The notes beneath the pieces are model-generated. The model was not told the DNA's origin, ran no database searches, and was given only the letters and a program-made list of their open reading frames with translations. Shown here piece by piece: positions 9,130 through 17,756 of a stretch of 64,000 bases of DNA. Origin of the DNA: Arthrobacter sp. AZCC_0090 (lineage in GTDB: Bacteria; Actinomycetota; Actinomycetes; Actinomycetales; Micrococcaceae); the NCBI RefSeq assembly GCF_014207375.1, contig NZ_JACHEE010000006.1, positions 248,001 to 312,000 on the forward strand, given 5' to 3'. Position 1 is the first letter of the stretch. Every line of letters begins with the position of its first letter. The translations under genes and the position numbers were made by a program.

Positions 9130-9873
9130 ATGAGCCATAAGAACCTCACCAGCAGGTCCGTTGTTCGGCGATATATGGACGCGGCCGCGTTCCGGACCTT
9201 CGAACGTGCTACGAGGCCCGCCCGAGTCGCGCGCACATCTCAGTTCGAGGCAGTTCCGATACCAGAAGGCTCGGTTGTGTTCCTCGGCGCGAGCATGATC
9301 GAACAAGGTCTGTGGGATGCGTGGTTCCCCACTGTCCGAGCCGTCAACCGAGGGATCGGAGGCGAGACGACCGCGGACATTCGCCGTCGCCTTGCGAGCT
9401 CCATTGCGTCGCCAGTCGCAGTCTTCCTCTTGGCCGGAACGAACGACCTCACGCGAGGCGTGCCACAGGTCCAGACAGTTGAAGAGGTGCGGCGGATCGT
9501 CGACACGATCATTCAGCGCGCGCCTGGCTGCACGGTCTACCTCCAGAGCGTTACTCCGCGAGGGCTGCGCTATCGCGACGAGCTCGTCCGCCTCAACGGC
9601 GAGCTCCGCAGCCTGGCAGAGGCACGGGCACCGAGGGTCAAGTACGTCGATCTCTGGCCCGTGCTAGCCGACCGAGAGGGCGCGCTCATCTCGGAGTTCA
9701 CCCACGACTCGGTCCACCTCAACGGCAGCGGCTATGCGGCGTGGACGTCGGCGATCCGACCGCTCGTGGAAGCCTTCGCCCCCTCCGTCCCGTCGCCTGC
9801 GACGGAAATCAACCGCCCTCCCGCCACTCCCAAAGCCGATGCAAAACAAAGGAGCACGAATGCCCCAGCCTAG
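9130..9873 (+). CDS. SGNH/GDSL-like hydrolase (copy 2, altered block I)
   Basis: A 247-residue paralogue of the SGNH protein at 5244-5879, sharing the layout LFLG-S--EQG, NRGIGGET, GTNDLTRG and the C-terminal HDSVHLNGSGY. Block I reads VFLGASMIEQG (about 51-61): the serine is kept but the aspartate of GDS is replaced by alanine. The catalytic Asp and His of block V remain. It also has about 30 extra N-terminal residues and a Pro/Thr-rich tail. It follows GH3 by 31 bases and overlaps the GH78 start by 14 bases. It is likely still an esterase, perhaps with different substrate or lower activity. Confidence 0.82.
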   Translation: MSHKNLTSRSVVRRYMDAAAFRTFERATRPARVARTSQFEAVPIPEGSVVFLGASMIEQGLWDAWFPTVRAVNRGIGGETTADIRRRLASSIASPVAVFLLAGTNDLTRGVPQVQTVEEVRRIVDTIIQRAPGCTVYLQSVTPRGLRYRDELVRLNGELRSLAEARAPRVKYVDLWPVLADREGALISEFTHDSVHLNGSGYAAWTSAIRPLVEAFAPSVPSPATEINRPPATPKADAKQRSTNAPA

Positions 9874-12154
9874 CTCGCTGTCGTCGCCATGGACGGCGCA
9901 GATGATCACTGCCGACCACCCCTCCGCGCCAATCCTGCGCACGTCCTTCCAGCTCGAACCCGGCCACGGTGAGGTGACGGCGGCCGTGTTGCGCATCACC
10001 GCGCTGGGCATCGTCGAGGCCCGATTCAACGGCGTGCCAGCATCTGCCGATGTGCTGACGCCGGGCTGGACCAGTTACGAGCAGCGCCTCCGCTTCGCCG
10101 CTTGGGACGTCATTGACCTGATCGAGCCGACGACGACGATCGTGCTCGCCGTCGGCAACGGCTGGTATCGCGGACGTCTGGGGTGGCTGGGCCTGGAAGG
10201 CGTGTACGGTCCGGACAAGGCGGCCGCCGCGGAACTCGTGCTCGCCTACTCCGACGGGCACCGCCAGACGATCATCACCGACGGCACCTGGGAGTCCGCG
10301 CCTAGCGCTATCCTCGCGGATGACCTCTACGACGGCGAGACCATCGACGCGCGACTGTTGCTCCCGCAGAACGCTCACCTCGCCGAGGACAACAACTTCG
10401 GGCCGGTTCGCGTGGTCGAGTTCGACCCATCCATCCTCGAGCCGTACGTCGGTCCGCCGGTGCGGCGCCAGGAGGAGCTTGCGCCGGCCGTCGTCGGGCG
10501 CACGGCGTCGGGTGAACTGCTTCTGGACTTCGGCCAGAACCTTGTGGGCTGGTTGCGCATCCAGGTGACGGGGGAGTCCGGCGAGGAGCTCGTCGTCCAT
10601 CATGCCGAGGTGCTGGAGAACGGAGATCTCGCCCTGCGGCCCCTGCGATCCGCCAAGGCGGCCGATCGCTTCGTCTTCTCCGGCGGCGACGACGACTTCG
10701 AACCGACGTTCACGTACCATGGGTTCCGCTACGCGCGCTTGCAGGGCTGGCCGGGCACCGACGAGGAAGCGATCGATGGCATTCGCGCGGTGGTCGTAGG
10801 CTCTGAGCTGGAGCGGATCGGGCACTTCGCGTGTTCCGACCCGGACTTGGTGAAGCTGCACGAGAACGTGGTGTGGGGGATGCGCGGCAACTTCCTTGAT
10901 CTACCGACAGACTGCCCTCAGCGGGATGAGCGCATGGGCTATCTCGGTGACCTCGCGGCGTTCGCTCCGACTGCAGCGTTCCTTTACGACATCGACGCGT
11001 TCCTCCGGGACTGGCTCCTGGATCTGAACGTCGAACAGCGCATCCAGGGTGGGCAGGTGCCACTCACCGTGCCCAATACCCTCAAGTACGAGCCGTCGAT
11101 GTTCCAGGCTCCCCCGGAGGGGGTCGAGATCAAGCCTGCGCCGATGGCGATGTGGCAGGACGGCGCCGTCTGGATTCCGTGGGCGCTATGGGAGCAGTAC
11201 GGTGACGTGCGGGCACTCGAGCAGCAGCGCGAGTCGATTGCAAGCTACTTCGACATCATCGAGGGTGCGATCGAGGAGAACGGCACGCTGACTGCAGGCT
11301 ATCAACTCGGCGACTGGCTTGACCCTGCCGCGCCACCCGAGGACCCGCGTAACGCACGGGCTGACCGTGAGGTCGTCGCGACGGCCTGCATGTATAAGAC
11401 GGCCGACCTGGCAGCCCGGATTTCCCGTGTCCTAGGCGACGACGAGGAGGCCGCGCGCCGCCGAGCGGTTGCGGAGCGCATCCGCTCGGGCTTCCTCGAC
11501 ACGTACGTGGGGTCTGACGGGCGCATCCGCTCCGACGCACCCACCGTGTACGCCGTCGCGATCGCCTTCGGCCTCGTAACCGGCGACCTTGCGCAGGCGG
11601 CGGGTGACCGGCTCGCGGAGCTGATCGCCGACGGCGGGTACGTCATCGCCACCGGGTTCATTGGGACCCCGTTCGTCTTGCACGCCCTCAGCGGCACCGG
11701 GCATGTGGAGACCGCGTACCGGCTGATCACGCAGAAGCAGTGCCCGTCTTGGCTCTACCAGGTGAGCATGGGGGCGACGACGGTGTGGGAGAGGTGGGAC
11801 GCCCTGCTTCCCGACGGCCGCGTGAACCCTGGCGAGATGACCAGTTTCAACCACTACGCGTTTGGTTCCGTCGGCGACTGGATGCACCGCGTCATCGCAG
11901 GCATCAGTCCCCTCGAGCCCGGCTATCGTCGCGTCCTGTTCGCGCCTCAGCCCGGCACCGGGCTCACCTCCGCAAGTGCTGACATCCGTACTCCGTATGG
12001 TGTGTCAGGCATCAGCTGGTCACTGGAGGACAGTCGACTGCGCGTGCAGCTCGAGGTCGCACAAGGGACCGAGGGCCTGCTGCGCCTGCCCGGTGCTCCG
12101 GAGCGCGTGCTCGGGCCTGGAAAGCACGAGTTCGAGGACGCGCACGTCGGCTGA
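9860..12154 (+). CDS. Glycoside hydrolase family 78 (alpha-L-rhamnosidase)
   Basis: A 764-residue protein with two N-terminal beta-sandwich domains, a bridging domain and a large (alpha/alpha)6 barrel. The hallmark TDCPQRDERMGYLGD (about 349-363) carries the acidic residues of the GH78 active site, and FNHYAFGSVGDWM (about 660) is the other conserved stretch. It would cut terminal alpha-L-rhamnose from glycans or plant glycosides. The ATG at 9860 is chosen over longer upstream reading because AAAGGAG sits at 9848-9854 and the upstream part is Arg/Pro-rich shadow sequence of the SGNH gene. There is no signal peptide. It is the last gene of the operon and is followed at once by a strong palindrome. 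Confidence 0.93.
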   Translation: MPQPSSLSSPWTAQMITADHPSAPILRTSFQLEPGHGEVTAAVLRITALGIVEARFNGVPASADVLTPGWTSYEQRLRFAAWDVIDLIEPTTTIVLAVGNGWYRGRLGWLGLEGVYGPDKAAAAELVLAYSDGHRQTIITDGTWESAPSAILADDLYDGETIDARLLLPQNAHLAEDNNFGPVRVVEFDPSILEPYVGPPVRRQEELAPAVVGRTASGELLLDFGQNLVGWLRIQVTGESGEELVVHHAEVLENGDLALRPLRSAKAADRFVFSGGDDDFEPTFTYHGFRYARLQGWPGTDEEAIDGIRAVVVGSELERIGHFACSDPDLVKLHENVVWGMRGNFLDLPTDCPQRDERMGYLGDLAAFAPTAAFLYDIDAFLRDWLLDLNVEQRIQGGQVPLTVPNTLKYEPSMFQAPPEGVEIKPAPMAMWQDGAVWIPWALWEQYGDVRALEQQRESIASYFDIIEGAIEENGTLTAGYQLGDWLDPAAPPEDPRNARADREVVATACMYKTADLAARISRVLGDDEEAARRRAVAERIRSGFLDTYVGSDGRIRSDAPTVYAVAIAFGLVTGDLAQAAGDRLAELIADGGYVIATGFIGTPFVLHALSGTGHVETAYRLITQKQCPSWLYQVSMGATTVWERWDALLPDGRVNPGEMTSFNHYAFGSVGDWMHRVIAGISPLEPGYRRVLFAPQPGTGLTSASADIRTPYGVSGISWSLEDSRLRVQLEVAQGTEGLLRLPGAPERVLGPGKHEFEDAHVG

Positions 12155-12159
12155 CGAGC

Positions 12160-12193
12160 GAGAGTGTGCGGCCGAGCTCGGCCGCACACTCTC
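12160..12193. terminator. Perfect 34-bp palindrome ending the glycan operon
   Basis: The 17-base arm GAGAGTGTGCGGCCGAG (12160-12176) is followed without spacer by its exact complement (12177-12193). In RNA it would form a very stable hairpin with a four-base loop. It begins three bases after the GH78 stop codon. No T run follows, as is common in actinobacterial terminators. Confidence 0.8.
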
Positions 12194-12280
12194 TACGCCC
12201 TGCCCGCCCCACCCGTAACGGCGAAGCGCCGAAAAGCAATCCACAACAATCAAGACCGTCGCAAACGAAAGGAAAGAGGC

Positions 12281-12493
12281 ATGACCTCCAGAATCCCTGA
12301 CACCATCACACTGCATATCCGTGAACGTTCAGAAATGGACAGTTCCATCGAGGAGGCCGTCCAAACCCTGTCGGCTAAAGCTAAGACCCTCAAATGCGGA
12401 ATTCTCGTAACGCGTAGCGGACCCCAAACCTTTACGGCCTGCCTGAGCCAAGAAATCCCATACGGCACAACCCACGAACGCGCGATTTGGTAA
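12281..12493 (+). CDS. Small conserved protein of Micrococcaceae type, function unknown
   Basis: A 70-residue protein beginning MTSRIPDTITLHIRERS. The ATG at 12281 has GGAAAGAGG directly before it (12271-12279), which decides the start; the reading frame upstream to 12164 is only read-through of the operon terminator. The sequence has a predicted helix (SSIEEAVQTLSAKAKTL) between two short beta-like stretches (KCGILVTRSG, TFTACLSQEIPYG), so a small alpha/beta fold is likely. I recognise the pattern as one recurring in Arthrobacter-like genomes but know no assigned function. Codon use looks genuinely coding. It stands alone between the operon terminator and a stretch of degraded DNA. Confidence 0.75.
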   Translation: MTSRIPDTITLHIRERSEMDSSIEEAVQTLSAKAKTLKCGILVTRSGPQTFTACLSQEIPYGTTHERAIW

Positions 12494-13734
12494 TTAGTCC
12501 CCACATCGGTCCTGTTGTGGCCAGTAGACATGTCGATTCGAAGAGAATCGGCATCGCTGTTGGTTGCAAGTCTGAATAAGCGGGATTCAAGGTTGGCGTG
12601 AAACGCCCGGCTGCTGCCTGGCAAGGGGGACTGGCCATGGGCGAAAACACTTGATCCCATGTCGACTGATGTGGATCAGCACGAGATACCGCAGAAGCTC
12701 TTGGCTGATGCCAGCGAACCAGAAATAGACGAACGGGGCTTGCCCGGAAGCACCCGCGGCTTCGGCGTTATCGCACCCCAATCCGGAATCGCCCTGCAAG
12801 CCCAGCTCACCTGGAGTTCCTGGCTTCGCCACCCGCTCGAGGCCACTGCCAGTTCAACGCCCGAAAGTGCGCAAAAGCAGTAGAGCGATGGGCGCAGCTG
12901 CCGTCATCGCATTCGGCATCGGCTCGGGCGGGGCCTGCGCTCGGGTCTTGTTTCGCGCAGCCTGCTCAGTACCAGAATGCCCGACAATCAAGTGGAATGG
13001 GGAGCACCTGGACCGCTGGGTCGACCCTGAGGTTCAAACGCGGTGCTCTGGATTACCGGCGTCGGATGGCGTAAACGCACTCCGCCAGGCGAGGGTTACG
13101 TCCCGCATCGCTTGGCCGGGTCGGACGCGCAAATCGGTCAGTTTGAGGTCGATGTCCCCGAGTGCCGAAATCCAGTTCCGACCCTTCTGGCCAAGGTCAG
13201 AGGCGCGGGCAGGAATTACCTCATTCACCCTTTGAACTCTACTCACGTATAAGAGGCCGCGTTTCGCGTCGACGCGGAATCTCGTGACCAGCACGCCCTC
13301 CTTCCAAACGTCCTTTGCCGCCAACGCTGCCTCCGGCCAGGTCCCCGGACCCGTAACTACAGGGACGCCGCTGAACCTGGCTTCGGGAGTGCCGCGCAGC
13401 TGCGATGGCCCGGCTCGTCGCCGATATTCGCGCGCTCGTCCCAAGGAGGAGCAGTCTGACGCAACCGGGTGAAAAAACCTGGAGAACTCGTTTCGGAACT
13501 CTTACACAGCGGTATGCACGCCTCGTTGCCGTGAAACGCCCAGAAGCGAAACTACGAACGTATCGGTGGAGATCGAGATTCGACGAGGCAAGCCTGCAAA
13601 CCCAGGTGCCGTCGACCCGAGGAGAGGTTCCTAAGGCGACTATCCTACAAATACAAACCTCGCAGCCGAGGCGGGCACTCGAGGAACGCCTCGCGGGCAG
13701 ACCCCGCCCTGATCAGCAGGGCCTGCCCATACCG
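12494..13734. other. Region without a convincing gene, containing gene remnants
   Basis: About 1.2 kb with no reading frame of convincing codon use. It holds a frameshifted copy of a tiny Cys-peptide gene at 12900-12967 (listed separately). A minus-strand frame at 13034-13444 gives a protein-like end (SALGDIDLKLTDLRVRPGQA), but I do not recognise it. The stretch looks like worn-down accessory DNA. Confidence 0.6.
12900..12967 (-). pseudogene. Frameshifted remnant of the 41-aa Cys-peptide gene
   Basis: These bases match 28861-28929, the middle of the intact 41-residue peptide gene, with about seven substitutions and one missing base counted by eye. The missing base, in the GCC run coding for Ala-Ala, breaks the frame. 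The part coding ECDDG is still readable, but the CPYC and PETD ends are gone. Confidence 0.7.
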
Positions 13735-14514
13735 CTACAGCGCCGACCAGCCGCCATCGGACGCGAGGATGGCGCCGTTGACGTTGGTGCCGTCGTCGCT
13801 GAGCAGGAAGGTGATGGACGCTGCCAACTGCGCGGCCGTCGCGGGGGTGGGGACGGTGGCCTGCATCAGCGGACCGAGGCGTTCGGCTGCCAGCTGGGAT
13901 CCCCACGTGGCCTCGATGTTGGTGATGGTGGGTCCGGGGGCGACTGCATTGAAGCGCAACCCTTTCGGCCCGTACATCACGGCCGAGTTCTTCGTCAGGC
14001 CGACGACGGCGTGCTTCGACGCCGTGTAGGTGGCGCCCGCTGCGGAGCCGCGCAGCCCGGCCTCGGAGGCGACGTTGACCACCGAACCCGCGCCCGCCTC
14101 CAGCATCAGCGGCACCACGGCCCGGGTCAGGCGCATGAGGGCCGTGACGTTGATCCGGAAAACGCGCTCCCACATGGCGTCGTCCACCTCGTGGATCGGG
14201 GCGAAGTTATCCATGATGCCGGCGATGTTGGCCAGGGCGTCCACGCGACCGCCAGCGGCGACGACGACGGCGGCAACGGTCTCCTCGGTCGAGATGTCGC
14301 CGGCCACGGGCACCAGGTCCAGGCCGCCGTTTTCCTCCACCAAGGCGTCCAGGCGCTCCTTGCTGATGTCGGCGGCAATGACCCGGCCGCCCTCCTTCGC
14401 GACGCGCAGGGCCGTCGCCTGGCCGATGCCCGAGCCTGCCCCCGTGACGATGACGGTCTTCCCGGCAAAACGGTCGTTGATAACGGCTTCCTGCCATGAT
14501 GATTCGTTAGGCAT
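13735..14514 (-). CDS. SDR family oxidoreductase
   Basis: A 259-residue classical short-chain dehydrogenase/reductase using NAD(P)H. The cofactor glycine motif TGAGSGIGQ is near residues 20-28, the structural NIAGIMD replaces the usual NNAG (about 98), and the active site Ser and YTASK (Tyr/Lys about 163-167) are present. A C-terminal NVNGAILASDGGW is the usual SDR ending. The ATG at 14514 follows GGAAGGAC, fixing the start. It stands alone, flanked on both sides by DNA without clear genes, so context does not suggest a substrate. Best described as a 3-oxoacyl-ACP-reductase-like dehydrogenase of unknown substrate. Confidence 0.9.
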   Translation of the reverse strand: MPNESSWQEAVINDRFAGKTVIVTGAGSGIGQATALRVAKEGGRVIAADISKERLDALVEENGGLDLVPVAGDISTEETVAAVVVAAGGRVDALANIAGIMDNFAPIHEVDDAMWERVFRINVTALMRLTRAVVPLMLEAGAGSVVNVASEAGLRGSAAGATYTASKHAVVGLTKNSAVMYGPKGLRFNAVAPGPTITNIEATWGSQLAAERLGPLMQATVPTPATAAQLAASITFLLSDDGTNVNGAILASDGGWSAL

Positions 14515-15264
14515 GATGATGTCCTTCCAGACGTTGGTGGAGATGATGCCAGCACGTAACTGCCGTGCCGGCCAGCGGCGGGTACCGCCAGGGAGACGCT
14601 TGAAAAAGCTCCTCTTTACACTGGTGGCTGTCTCGCGTGCCGTCCGCTCTTCTGTGATTTGTTCTAATATGGGGTGTCAGAATCCGGCGCTCCGGACCCG
14701 GCGACTCCTTCGGCCAAGGGCTATGTAGCTCCGGTGCAGGCTGCTGCTCACGTCCCTGGCTTCACTTGCTCTTGGATCTTCGGGCAAGAACTCCTGCCCG
14801 CGTGCGGTAGCCGCGAACGTTTAGATGCCTATTATCTTCGGTCAGCTCCTCCTTAAGCTCGCCTTTTGTACCCCGAAAGCGGGCCAAAGTACTCGGCATC
14901 GGCTCCCTCTGCGGTCTCTCGGTATCAATCGCAACGTTGACGAATCCCGTCAGCGTACTTGGGCCTGCGCGGCATTCCGCTGTTGATGAGTAGCGGGGTA
15001 GCCGGAGGGAGTTCACAGATGCGGTTCGCAGGCCGTGCGCCTCATTTTCATCGTTCTCTCCATCCAAGGCCGAAACAACCCAAGCGAGTTTCGCTGCAAA
15101 AGGTGTCCTTTCTGGCTGAGCTGGAGAGGCACCTGGGCCGCTGATGGTGGATCTGTCCGGTGGCCCGCTAGGGCTTCTCTCTAGGTGGATCTTGGGTGTG
15201 CCCGAGGACTGAATCCTTTTGCCGCCCTCTGAGAGCCGCCGGCTCATCCGGTTTCGGATCAGTG
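14515..15264. other. 750 bases without a convincing gene
   Basis: Frames here are Arg/Ser/Pro-rich and lack family features. The minus strand near 14660-14680 contains CATATTAGAA, which could be a -10 element for the dehydrogenase at 14514, but no good -35 precedes it. Nothing else is supported. Confidence 0.5.
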
Positions 15265-16482
15265 CTAAAGGCCGGCGGCGGCCGCGATTCTCTGACGTGC
15301 GAAGTTTCCGAACCAGGCCAGGCTCGGTTTCGGGTGACGTGCGAACGTGGTGCGGTCTACGGCGATAAGGCCAAAGGTCGGTTCCCAGTGGCCCCATTCG
15401 AAGTTGTCGATGGCGCTCCAGTGGAGATAGCCGCGCACGTCAATACCGTCTTCGATCGTCGAGCGGAGGTGGTCCAGGGCCTCGGACATGTAGGCGATGC
15501 GGCGGCTGTCATCGGCAGTTGCGATGCCGTTTTCGGTCACGAGGATGGGTACGCCTCCCGTAACGGCCCAAGCGTGGCGTACCGCGATGCCCAGGGCATC
15601 AGGGCGGTAGGGTGTGCCCACCTGCGTGTTGCCGGGGCGTGGGGGATGAGGGACGGGTCCCTGCTCATCCACTGTCTGGGTGGAATAGGCTTGGACACCG
15701 AGGAAGTCGTCACCGCGGGCTCCCTCGAGGAAGACGTCTTCGCGAGCGTGGCGTTCCTCAATGAGTTTGGCCTCATTGCCCGGTGTTGCGCTGAGCGCGA
15801 GATTGGCGATTGTCCAGCCCACTTTCGCGCCGGTGCGGTCGCTGACCACTTGACGGACGGCATGATGGGATTCGATCAAGCGTTGGGCTGTATGGAGCGA
15901 GGGTCGCGGGAGCACGAAGCCGTCGTCCCGCTGCATGGTGGGCGTGTCCATCTCAGGCGCGGCATCGGTTTTGACCATTCCGCCCATCTGGATCATGAAC
16001 GCGAGCATGTTCGGTTCGTTAATGGTGCAGACCCATTCAACTCCGCCCAGAATGTCGCACGCACGGGTGACGTAGGCCGAGAAGCGCTCGATGGCGGTAC
16101 CGCCCAGCCAGCCGCCTTCTTCGATGAACCAGCGCGGGCTGGAAAAATGATGGAGAGTAACGACGGGAGTCAGCCCCAGCGAAATGGCAGTGTCGATCAT
16201 GCGACGGTAGTGCGCCAGTTCCGCCAGGGAAAATTCGCCCGGCAGGGGCTCGATGCGCGACCATTCAACACCGAAACGGTATGCCGTCAGTCCGGCTTCG
16301 GCCAGCAGACGCATGTCTTGCTCGTATCGATGGTAGCTGTCCACCGCATCGCCCGAGTGCGAGAAATGTGGGGATCGCTGCTCATAGATCCACCAGTCAC
16401 TGTTTACGTTATTGCCCTCGATCTGGTGCGGCGCACTAGAGGCGCCCCACAGGAAACCCGGAGGGAATTGAGCAATGGACAA
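15265..16482 (-). CDS. Glycoside hydrolase family 1 (beta-glucosidase type)
   Basis: A 405-residue retaining beta-glycosidase, slightly shorter than the usual 440-480. The N-terminal GH1 signature FPPGFLWGASSAPHQIEG is clear; the acid/base glutamate is in TINEPN (about 160), the nucleophile in ILVTENGI (about 318), and the sugar-binding WSAIDNFEWGHWEPTFGL (about 360) is typical. The start is TTG (16482-16480): AAAGGA sits at the right distance, and the nearby ATG is in another frame. No signal peptide, so it acts on sugars brought in by the ABC importer encoded just upstream in the same direction. It lies 53 bases after the Gfo/Idh gene and is probably the last gene of that operon. Confidence 0.92.
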   Translation of the reverse strand: MSIAQFPPGFLWGASSAPHQIEGNNVNSDWWIYEQRSPHFSHSGDAVDSYHRYEQDMRLLAEAGLTAYRFGVEWSRIEPLPGEFSLAELAHYRRMIDTAISLGLTPVVTLHHFSSPRWFIEEGGWLGGTAIERFSAYVTRACDILGGVEWVCTINEPNMLAFMIQMGGMVKTDAAPEMDTPTMQRDDGFVLPRPSLHTAQRLIESHHAVRQVVSDRTGAKVGWTIANLALSATPGNEAKLIEERHAREDVFLEGARGDDFLGVQAYSTQTVDEQGPVPHPPRPGNTQVGTPYRPDALGIAVRHAWAVTGGVPILVTENGIATADDSRRIAYMSEALDHLRSTIEDGIDVRGYLHWSAIDNFEWGHWEPTFGLIAVDRTTFARHPKPSLAWFGNFARQRIAAAAGL

Positions 16483-16535
16483 AGGACATCCTTTCTAGAG
16501 TGGCGGGGGGCGCTTCGGGCCTCTCGGTGGCTCCG

Positions 16536-17675
16536 CTAAGCGGTGCCCACGCGTGTGGGCCCATCTGATTTAGTGTCTTCAAGGTTCGCTCGGACGCGCT
16601 CAAGGATGTCTGTGATCGCCAGCATGTCAGCGTGTGAATGAACGGGGTGCTCAAGAAGACCCTCGCGCACGGCCCTGCCGATGGCACGGATCATGGGCAC
16701 GTATCCGTTTCCCTCGACCTTGTACTCAAGACGTTCGGGCTCCATCAGAGCAGAGGCGATCCCTCCACGGTGAACAGTCATGGACCTCGTGGCCCAGAAC
16801 GGCGCCTCTAGCGTGATCCATCCATCGGTACCGTTCACCGAGGCGCTCGGTTCGATGTACTCGACCATCGAGCTGGCCAGTTGAGCAAACCGGCCGTGAG
16901 GGTACTCGACGGTCACCCGCTCAGCCGTATCCACGCCGCTTGCGTGCCACATGCCGGATGCCGAGAAGGATGCTGCTTCTCCGAGCAGCATCCGAGCCAA
17001 GGTGAACGGGTAAATGCCCTGATCGAAGAGGGCGCCGCCTCCGAGATCGGCACTCCACCGGCTGCCCACCCCGGCCGGAAACGGGAGCCCGAAGGAGGCC
17101 CTGACGCTTTGTACCGTTCCGACGGCACCGTCTTCTACTATCCGGAGGAGATCTTGGACTACCGGACTAAACTTCATCCACATGGCTTCCATCAGGAAGA
17201 GTCCGGCATGTTTGGCGGCGTCAACCAGGTCACCGGCCTGGGCTGCGTTCGTCGCGATTGGCTTCTCGACGACGACGTGCTCACCGGCCTTGAGGGCGGC
17301 GCGGGCCAGGGCATGGTGTGTGGCCGGCGGGGTCGCTATGTAAACCAGTTCGACGGTGTCATCGGCGAACATGTGCTCGGCGTCGCCGTAATGCGCGGGG
17401 ATGCCGAGCATATCCGCGAAAGCAGCTGCCCGGCCAGCATCCCGGGAGGCCACGGCGACGGGCAGTGCATTTTCTGCTGCCTGCAGATCCGCTGCGAAGA
17501 AGTCGGCGACTCCTCCGGTACCGACGAGTCCCCATCTGAGGGGATCAGCGGCGGCAGGCCCCTCGCGCCCGGTTATCGTAGGACCTTCCTGCCGGATCGA
17601 AGTCTCGGCAGGAAGGCCCTGCAGTGGGTTCCCCCGATCGGACGGAAACCTCCTGTCGGGTGTGGGCTTCTCCAT
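16536..17675 (-). CDS. Gfo/Idh/MocA family oxidoreductase with N-terminal extension
   Basis: A 379-residue NAD(P)-dependent sugar dehydrogenase-like protein. The Rossmann start GLVGTGGVADFF appears only at about residue 49, followed by the EKPIATN motif (about 135) of this superfamily and the C-terminal alpha/beta substrate domain. The ATG at 17675 has AGGAG in front, so the unusual first 45 residues, rich in Pro, Arg and Gly, seem to be translated. They are encoded across an 11-base-pair inverted repeat (17584-17616). The usual family length is about 330-340. It likely oxidises a sugar or sugar derivative taken up by the neighbouring ABC system. The substrate is unknown. Confidence 0.85.
   Translation of the reverse strand: MEKPTPDRRFPSDRGNPLQGLPAETSIRQEGPTITGREGPAAADPLRWGLVGTGGVADFFAADLQAAENALPVAVASRDAGRAAAFADMLGIPAHYGDAEHMFADDTVELVYIATPPATHHALARAALKAGEHVVVEKPIATNAAQAGDLVDAAKHAGLFLMEAMWMKFSPVVQDLLRIVEDGAVGTVQSVRASFGLPFPAGVGSRWSADLGGGALFDQGIYPFTLARMLLGEAASFSASGMWHASGVDTAERVTVEYPHGRFAQLASSMVEYIEPSASVNGTDGWITLEAPFWATRSMTVHRGGIASALMEPERLEYKVEGNGYVPMIRAIGRAVREGLLEHPVHSHADMLAITDILERVRANLEDTKSDGPTRVGTA
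17584..17616. repeat. 11-bp inverted repeat inside the Gfo/Idh 5' coding part
   Basis: CCTTCCTGCCG (17584-17594) and CGGCAGGAAGG (17606-17616) pair perfectly around an 11-base loop. In the minus-strand transcript the structure lies about 60 bases after the Gfo/Idh start codon. It may be an attenuator or a remnant of the terminator of the ABC operon. Confidence 0.6.
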
Positions 17676-17756
17676 GTTCGGACTACTCCTTACTCTGGGA
17701 TCTTCTGTAGCGAACCGGGCCTGAAGCGAACTGGGGCCTGCCGGCCCGCCGGGGAG

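Noticed and set aside
9809..10861. 350-residue minus-strand frame opposite GH78
   Set aside because: Antisense shadow; the plus strand is a complete, motif-bearing GH78.
13405..14499. 364-residue plus-strand frame opposite the dehydrogenase at 13735-14514
   Set aside because: Gly/Arg/Asp-rich shadow of the SDR gene; the minus strand has all SDR motifs and a ribosome site.
14762..15397. 211-residue minus-strand frame in the gap before GH1
   Set aside because: Codon use is not gene-like and it overlaps the 3' end of GH1; only its tail (ELKEELTEDNRHLNVRG) looks protein-like and I cannot place it.
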